Assembly: GCA_900769115.1 (NCBI GenBank)
Contig: CAAGFJ010000034.1
Coordinates: 1 to 26,987 of the forward strand
Direction of reading: 5' to 3'
Source of the DNA: Lachnospiraceae bacterium
GTDB taxonomy: Bacteria; Bacillota; Clostridia; Lachnospirales; Lachnospiraceae
DNA: 26,987 nucleotides
Of the stretch, positions 24,226 to 26,987 are shown piece by piece. The position numbers and the translations under genes were made by a program. The number at the start of each line of letters is the position of its first letter. The stretch's first letter is position 1. The notes beneath the pieces were generated by a model that searched no databases, was not told where the DNA came from, and saw only the letters and a list, made by a program, of their open reading frames with translations.

Positions 24226-24744
24226 ATGAGGCGCCTGGTGAGGAAAGCGATGGACGGCAATAAGGATGCGTTTGCACAATTGATGGAAATGAACACGCAG
24301 AGCATGTACAAGGTAGCAAGAGCGTATTTTGCAAATGATGCAGATGTGGCAGATGCAATCAGCGAAACTGTGCTAATCTGTTATGAGCAATTGCATACCT
24401 TGCAGAAGCCGGAATATTTCAAGACCTGGATGATACGAATTCTGATCAATCAATGTAATGGGATGATACGGCAGGGGAGAAGAGAAGTATCGTATGGTGA
24501 GATACCAGATATTATGGGCGAACAGTCAGAATATGCATTAGCAGAATTTAAAGATTTGTTGGAACGATTAGACGAGAAATACCGTCTGATCCTGATACTT
24601 TATTATGTAGAAGGATTCAAGGTTGCAGAGATCGCAAAGCTGTTAGAACTAAGGGAGAATACAGTGAAGACCCGGTTGCGGCGAGGCAGAGACAGCTTGA
24701 AATTGGAGTATGAGAAGATGGATTGGAAGGAGGCAGGCATATGA
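24226..24744 (+). CDS. ECF RNA polymerase sigma factor
   Basis: The 172-residue protein has only sigma regions 2 (about 8-85) and 4 (about 108-160), the ECF layout. Region 2 shows ADAISETVLICYEQLHTLQ and FKTWMIRILINQC; region 4 shows LDEKYRLILILYYVEGFKVAEIAKLL followed by the helix-turn-helix ENTVKTRLRRGRDSL. It would direct RNA polymerase to envelope-stress-type promoters when released by its partner. AAGGAGGG precedes the start. Its stop overlaps the start of the downstream membrane protein by four bases (ATGA), the classic sigma/anti-sigma arrangement, and an ECF-like promoter lies just upstream. The inducing signal cannot be deduced. Confidence 0.94.
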   Translation: MRRLVRKAMDGNKDAFAQLMEMNTQSMYKVARAYFANDADVADAISETVLICYEQLHTLQKPEYFKTWMIRILINQCNGMIRQGRREVSYGEIPDIMGEQSEYALAEFKDLLERLDEKYRLILILYYVEGFKVAEIAKLLELRENTVKTRLRRGRDSLKLEYEKMDWKEAGI

Positions 24745-25934
24745 GACATCGATTAACAAGACAACGAATGCAAAAGATATTGCAGCGGGATATTGAGGTT
24801 CCGGTTATTGTAACAGAGCAGATGGCGGCAACGCTTCATGAGATTCATGCGGAATATGATGAAGAAGAGAGCCGGAGAGAGATTGCTCATTATAATAGGG
24901 TGCATCGGTTCAAACAACAGGTTGCTATGATCGCCTTGCTTTGTGTGGTAGGGTTTGGTGCAAGTGTAACGGCAGTCCAGATCAAGCAATGGAAAGACAG
25001 TGCGGCTAAGGCATGGAAAACGGACAAGGTATTACAGGATAAGATGATAGAGCAGGGAACGGCACCGGAGTTGCCGGAGATTGCGGCAACGGATGCAGGA
25101 GTGAAGATTTCGGTGGAACAGATTGTGACAGATGGCTGGAAAGAGCACATTTTGTTTAAGGTGGAACTGCCAGATTCTATCAATATAGCGGGAGAATGGG
25201 GATTTCACACAGAAATGCTTACCAGTAGTGGTAATGTGGATGATATGATTGAGGGAGAATCCTGCAATGTGATACCTGCAATACAGGAAAAAAATGTCCG
25301 GTATATGGAAAGTGTTCTCGATATGAGGGAAGAGAACAGTCTGAAAGGGCAGTCCCTGACATACACATTCCGGGGCTTGGAGCAATGGGATGAACAACAG
25401 AATGCAGAACCGTTAGTAGATGGACGTTGGCAGTTGGTGATACCGGAAGTTGCACAGGAATATGCAGTGTCAATGACGGATGCATATGAGGAGCAATTTG
25501 ACATCGGGGAAGATGTACAGGTGCAGCAGGTAACCGTATCCACTGTTGGCATAAGGGCGGAGATTCATTATCCGCATTTGTTAATGGACGAAGTGAAGAA
25601 GGCAGACAATAGATACTGGGAGGTGCTGCCTTGTATCACGAAGATTGTTATGCAGGATGGAACTGAGAAGAGTATAGAATCCTATGACAATAATCATGTG
25701 TATGATATTGCAGATAAGGTGGAACGGCAGCGGATCGATGCGATGTCAAATGTGGATGAAAGCCGGGAGGCCGTCTGGAAAACAAAAGACTGGACGGTGA
25801 CAGTCAGTGTGGATTTGCTTCAGGGAACGTATCAACAGGAAAATGGTGCAATCGGACTGATCGATCCGGATGAAGTGCAGGCAATTGTGTTTAGTTATGG
25901 AGGGAAAGAGTATTCGTATCCAATTCGGAAATAA
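24741..25934 (+). CDS. Membrane anti-sigma factor, DUF4179 type
   Basis: The 397-residue protein has a charged cytoplasmic N-terminus (about 1-57), one membrane segment (about 60-80; VAMIALLCVVGFGASVTAV) and a long extracellular domain. Gene position, topology and the domain following the membrane segment fit DUF4179-type anti-sigma factors, which hold ECF sigma factors at the membrane. The zinc anti-sigma motif HxxxCxxC is absent. ATG 24741 is chosen because it overlaps the sigma stop codon and has AAGGAGG about ten bases upstream; an earlier in-frame ATG (24723) would overlap the sigma gene more. The extracellular part (about 300 residues) has no other domain I can name. Release by regulated proteolysis is plausible but not visible in the sequence. 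Confidence 0.88.
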   Translation: MRHRLTRQRMQKILQRDIEVPVIVTEQMAATLHEIHAEYDEEESRREIAHYNRVHRFKQQVAMIALLCVVGFGASVTAVQIKQWKDSAAKAWKTDKVLQDKMIEQGTAPELPEIAATDAGVKISVEQIVTDGWKEHILFKVELPDSINIAGEWGFHTEMLTSSGNVDDMIEGESCNVIPAIQEKNVRYMESVLDMREENSLKGQSLTYTFRGLEQWDEQQNAEPLVDGRWQLVIPEVAQEYAVSMTDAYEEQFDIGEDVQVQQVTVSTVGIRAEIHYPHLLMDEVKKADNRYWEVLPCITKIVMQDGTEKSIESYDNNHVYDIADKVERQRIDAMSNVDESREAVWKTKDWTVTVSVDLLQGTYQQENGAIGLIDPDEVQAIVFSYGGKEYSYPIRK

Positions 25935-25981
25935 GATGATGTGCTTTGTTGGTTAGTGTGAAGGGTGAATATTAGCTTGTG

Positions 25982-26010
25982 TTACAGCATTTCATTTGTC
26001 CGTGTATAAT
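25982..26010 (+). promoter_or_regulatory. Predicted promoter directly before a terminator
   Basis: TTACAG (25982-25987) and TATAAT (26005-26010) are separated by 17 bases; a second TATAAT overlaps at 26011-26016. A terminator follows within 32 bases, so the only product would be an RNA of about 60-70 bases (about 26018-26084). It lies in the 578-base stretch without a gene between 25935 and 26512. Confidence 0.5.
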
Positions 26011-26041
26011 TATAATGTCTTTATGATACGGAATGTGTTAG

Positions 26042-26084
26042 AAGACAATTCGCTGGATATTATGGCGAATTGTCTTTTATATTT
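26042..26084 (+). terminator. Intrinsic terminator downstream of the anti-sigma factor gene
   Basis: AAGACAATTCGC (26042-26053) pairs perfectly with GCGAATTGTCTT (26065-26076), a 12-bp stem with an 11-base loop, followed by TTATATTT. It can end the sigma/anti-sigma transcript as well as any short RNA from the promoter at 25982. Confidence 0.85.
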
Positions 26085-26106
26085 AATAGTATTGATTATA
26101 TTATAC

Positions 26107-26134
26107 TTGAACAATTTGATGAGATGTGTATAAT
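26107..26134 (+). promoter_or_regulatory. Predicted promoter of the SCP2-like gene
   Basis: TTGAAC (26107-26112) and TATAAT (26129-26134) are separated by 16 bases. Transcription from here gives a leader of about 370 bases that contains the whole 94-bp repeat array. Confidence 0.65.
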
Positions 26135-26172
26135 AATAGACATAACAATGAAATGAGTTGTTTTATTAGGTG

Positions 26173-26490
26173 CTTTCGCACTAAGCTCGAAGGTACCTCG
26201 CTAAGTGCAAGAAGGAAACACTATGCCCACTAAGTTCGAAAACACCTCACTAAGTGGTCAAGTGTACTTTCGCACTAAGCTCGAAGGTACCGCGCTAAGT
26301 GCAAGAAGGAAACACTATGCCCACTAAGTTCGAAAACACTTCACTAAGTGGTCAAGTGTACTTTCGCACTAAGCTCGAAAACACCGCGCTAAGTGCAAGA
26401 AGGAAACACTATGCCCACTAAGTTCGAAAACACCTCACTAAGTGGTCAAGTGTACTTTCGCACTAAGCTCGAAAATACCTCGCTAAGTGC
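26173..26490 (+). repeat. 94-bp tandem hairpin repeat array in the SCP2-like gene leader
   Basis: Three full units start at 26173, 26267 and 26361, and a partial fourth unit covers 26455-26490. The period is exactly 94. Each unit holds two related 31-base hairpin blocks, one bounded by GCACT/AGTGC and one by CCACT/AGTGG, joined by conserved linkers. Differences between units concentrate near the hairpin tips (AAGGTACCTCG, AAGGTACCGCG, AAAACACCGCG, AAAATACCTCG). One linker reads AAGAAGGAAACACTATG, a ribosome-binding-site-like sequence plus ATG, followed by a short frame MPTKFENTSLSGQ. Because 94 is not a multiple of three, the frame changes from unit to unit. The array ends 23 bases before the start codon of the downstream gene. 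Confidence 0.92.
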
Positions 26491-26512
26491 TCAATGTAAG
26501 GAGGATATGATT

Positions 26513-26830
26513 ATGACATATGAAGAAGTATTTCAGCAATTCAAAGACCGATTTAAGGATACAGATGTAAGTAAGGTTAAGGAAAATCTTGCTTATCAGT
26601 TCAATATTACCGGAGAAGGGGCAGGTTCCTTTTATGTGGAAGTGAAAAATGGGGAATTGTTTATTGAACCATATGAATATTATGACCGGGATTCTCTATT
26701 TATCTGCTCTGCCAAGACATTGTTCCAGATTGTAGATGGTAAGACAGATCCGATTGCAGCCTTTACACTTGGAAAGCTGAAGGTGGAGGGAAGTGTTGAG
26801 AAGGCACTTAGAATCAAAGATCTCATCTAA
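26513..26830 (+). CDS. SCP2 sterol-binding-domain protein
   Basis: The 105-residue protein is a lone SCP2-type lipid-binding domain: GEGAGSFYVEVKNGELFIEP in the strands (about 35-54), then ADS-like sampling of the helical part (LFICSAKTLFQIVDGKTDP) and the typical end AFTLGKLKVEGSVEKALRI. Bacterial members bind fatty acids or other apolar ligands; the physiological ligand is unknown. The start is taken at 26513 because AAGGAGG (26498-26504) lies eight bases upstream. ATG 26507 is too close to that site, and the open frame back to 26393 is repeat sequence. The gene follows a long repeat-filled leader and runs straight into the right copy of the terminal repeat. Confidence 0.88.
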   Translation: MTYEEVFQQFKDRFKDTDVSKVKENLAYQFNITGEGAGSFYVEVKNGELFIEPYEYYDRDSLFICSAKTLFQIVDGKTDPIAAFTLGKLKVEGSVEKALRIKDLI

Positions 26831-26987
26831 ACTAATACCCTTGCACAGCGTAAGTGACGGACGCGCATGTTGAAGGTTGTGACCCCGGCTTTGGGGTGGT
26901 GTCATGTTGCCGCAGGCACATTCGCATTACGACTCGCACGCAGCAGACACTAATACTCCTTATAATAAGCGAACTCACGTAAAAGAA
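26831..26987 (+). repeat. Right copy of the ~160-bp structured repeat, reaching the window end
   Basis: This is the reverse complement of 22-182, with 94 bp identical between 26894-26987 and 22-115. It begins immediately after the stop codon of the SCP2-like gene, with the same gene-to-repeat orientation as the left copy. It can form an ACCCC/GGGGT hairpin (around 26882-26898), and a possible outer pairing of CGTAA with TTACG would enclose it. No T-rich terminator tail is visible within the element. Its far boundary may lie beyond the window. Confidence 0.85.

Noticed and set aside
26173..26490. CRISPR array
   Set aside because: Repeats are 94 bp and the segments between the hairpins are conserved rather than unique spacers; no cas gene is present.
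26393..26512. N-terminal extension of the SCP2-like protein through the repeat array
   Set aside because: The extension is repeat sequence whose unit length is not a multiple of three, while a consensus AAGGAGG sits at ideal distance from ATG 26513.
22..26987. Composite transposon bounded by the inverted end repeats
   Set aside because: No transposase or integrase is encoded, the content is housekeeping and conserved operons, and the repeats sit at gene ends rather than at a clear insertion boundary.

Overview
The window looks like a chromosomal segment of a strictly anaerobic, low-to-moderate GC Firmicute, most likely a gut Lachnospiraceae. This rests on gene content and protein style: a flavodiiron protein, the gdpP-rplI-dnaB cluster, a BspA-type surface protein, a DUF4179 anti-sigma factor and AGGAGG-type ribosome binding sites. 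I see no transposase, integrase, phage gene, CRISPR array, tRNA or rRNA. The window is framed by two near-identical copies of a structured repeat of about 160 bp in opposite orientation (22-182 and 26831-26987). Each copy directly follows a stop codon in the direction of transcription. This is a dispersed repeat and may also explain why the assembled piece ends here.

Layout. (1) 184-1811, minus strand: a flavodiiron protein and a small unknown protein. (2) 2030-6860: an orphan LytTR response regulator, a strong terminator, a pair of perfect 9-bp direct repeats 21 bp apart (a LytTR-type operator), and a 1300-residue secreted protein with three tandem modules of about 209 residues and a C-terminal leucine-rich region. 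(3) 7050-10189: D-Ala-D-Ala ligase, glutamate racemase, a DUF1934 protein and a methyltransferase; the first two supply D-amino acids for peptidoglycan. (4) 10190-14510: a leader with a 47-bp hairpin repeat array, then the c-di-AMP phosphodiesterase gene, ribosomal protein L9 and the replicative helicase. (5) 14564-18503: a SWIM/SNF2 ATPase and an Lrp/AsnC regulator. (6) 18841-24085: a six-gene set encoding D-amino-acid transaminase, a DUF4392 protein (D-glutamate cyclase C-terminal type), PxpB, PxpC, a DUF1445 protein (D-glutamate cyclase N-terminal type) and PxpA. (7) 24226-25934: an ECF sigma factor and its membrane anti-sigma factor. (8) 26107-26830: a long leader with three and a half copies of a 94-bp hairpin repeat in front of a small SCP2-type lipid-binding protein.

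The most interesting part is region 6. The two domains fused in mammalian D-glutamate cyclase (DUF1445 plus DUF4392) are encoded here as separate genes that bracket the 5-oxoprolinase subunits PxpB and PxpC, next to a D-amino-acid transaminase and with no transporter. This suggests an intracellular route linking D-alanine, D-glutamate and 5-oxoproline, probably for recycling or balancing the cell-wall D-glutamate made by the racemase in region 3. Two other themes recur: hairpin-rich repeat arrays inside gene leaders, and promoters followed within about 20-45 bases by a terminator (18679-18778 and 25982-26084), which could make very short RNAs. All functional assignments come from reading motifs by eye; no database search was run.
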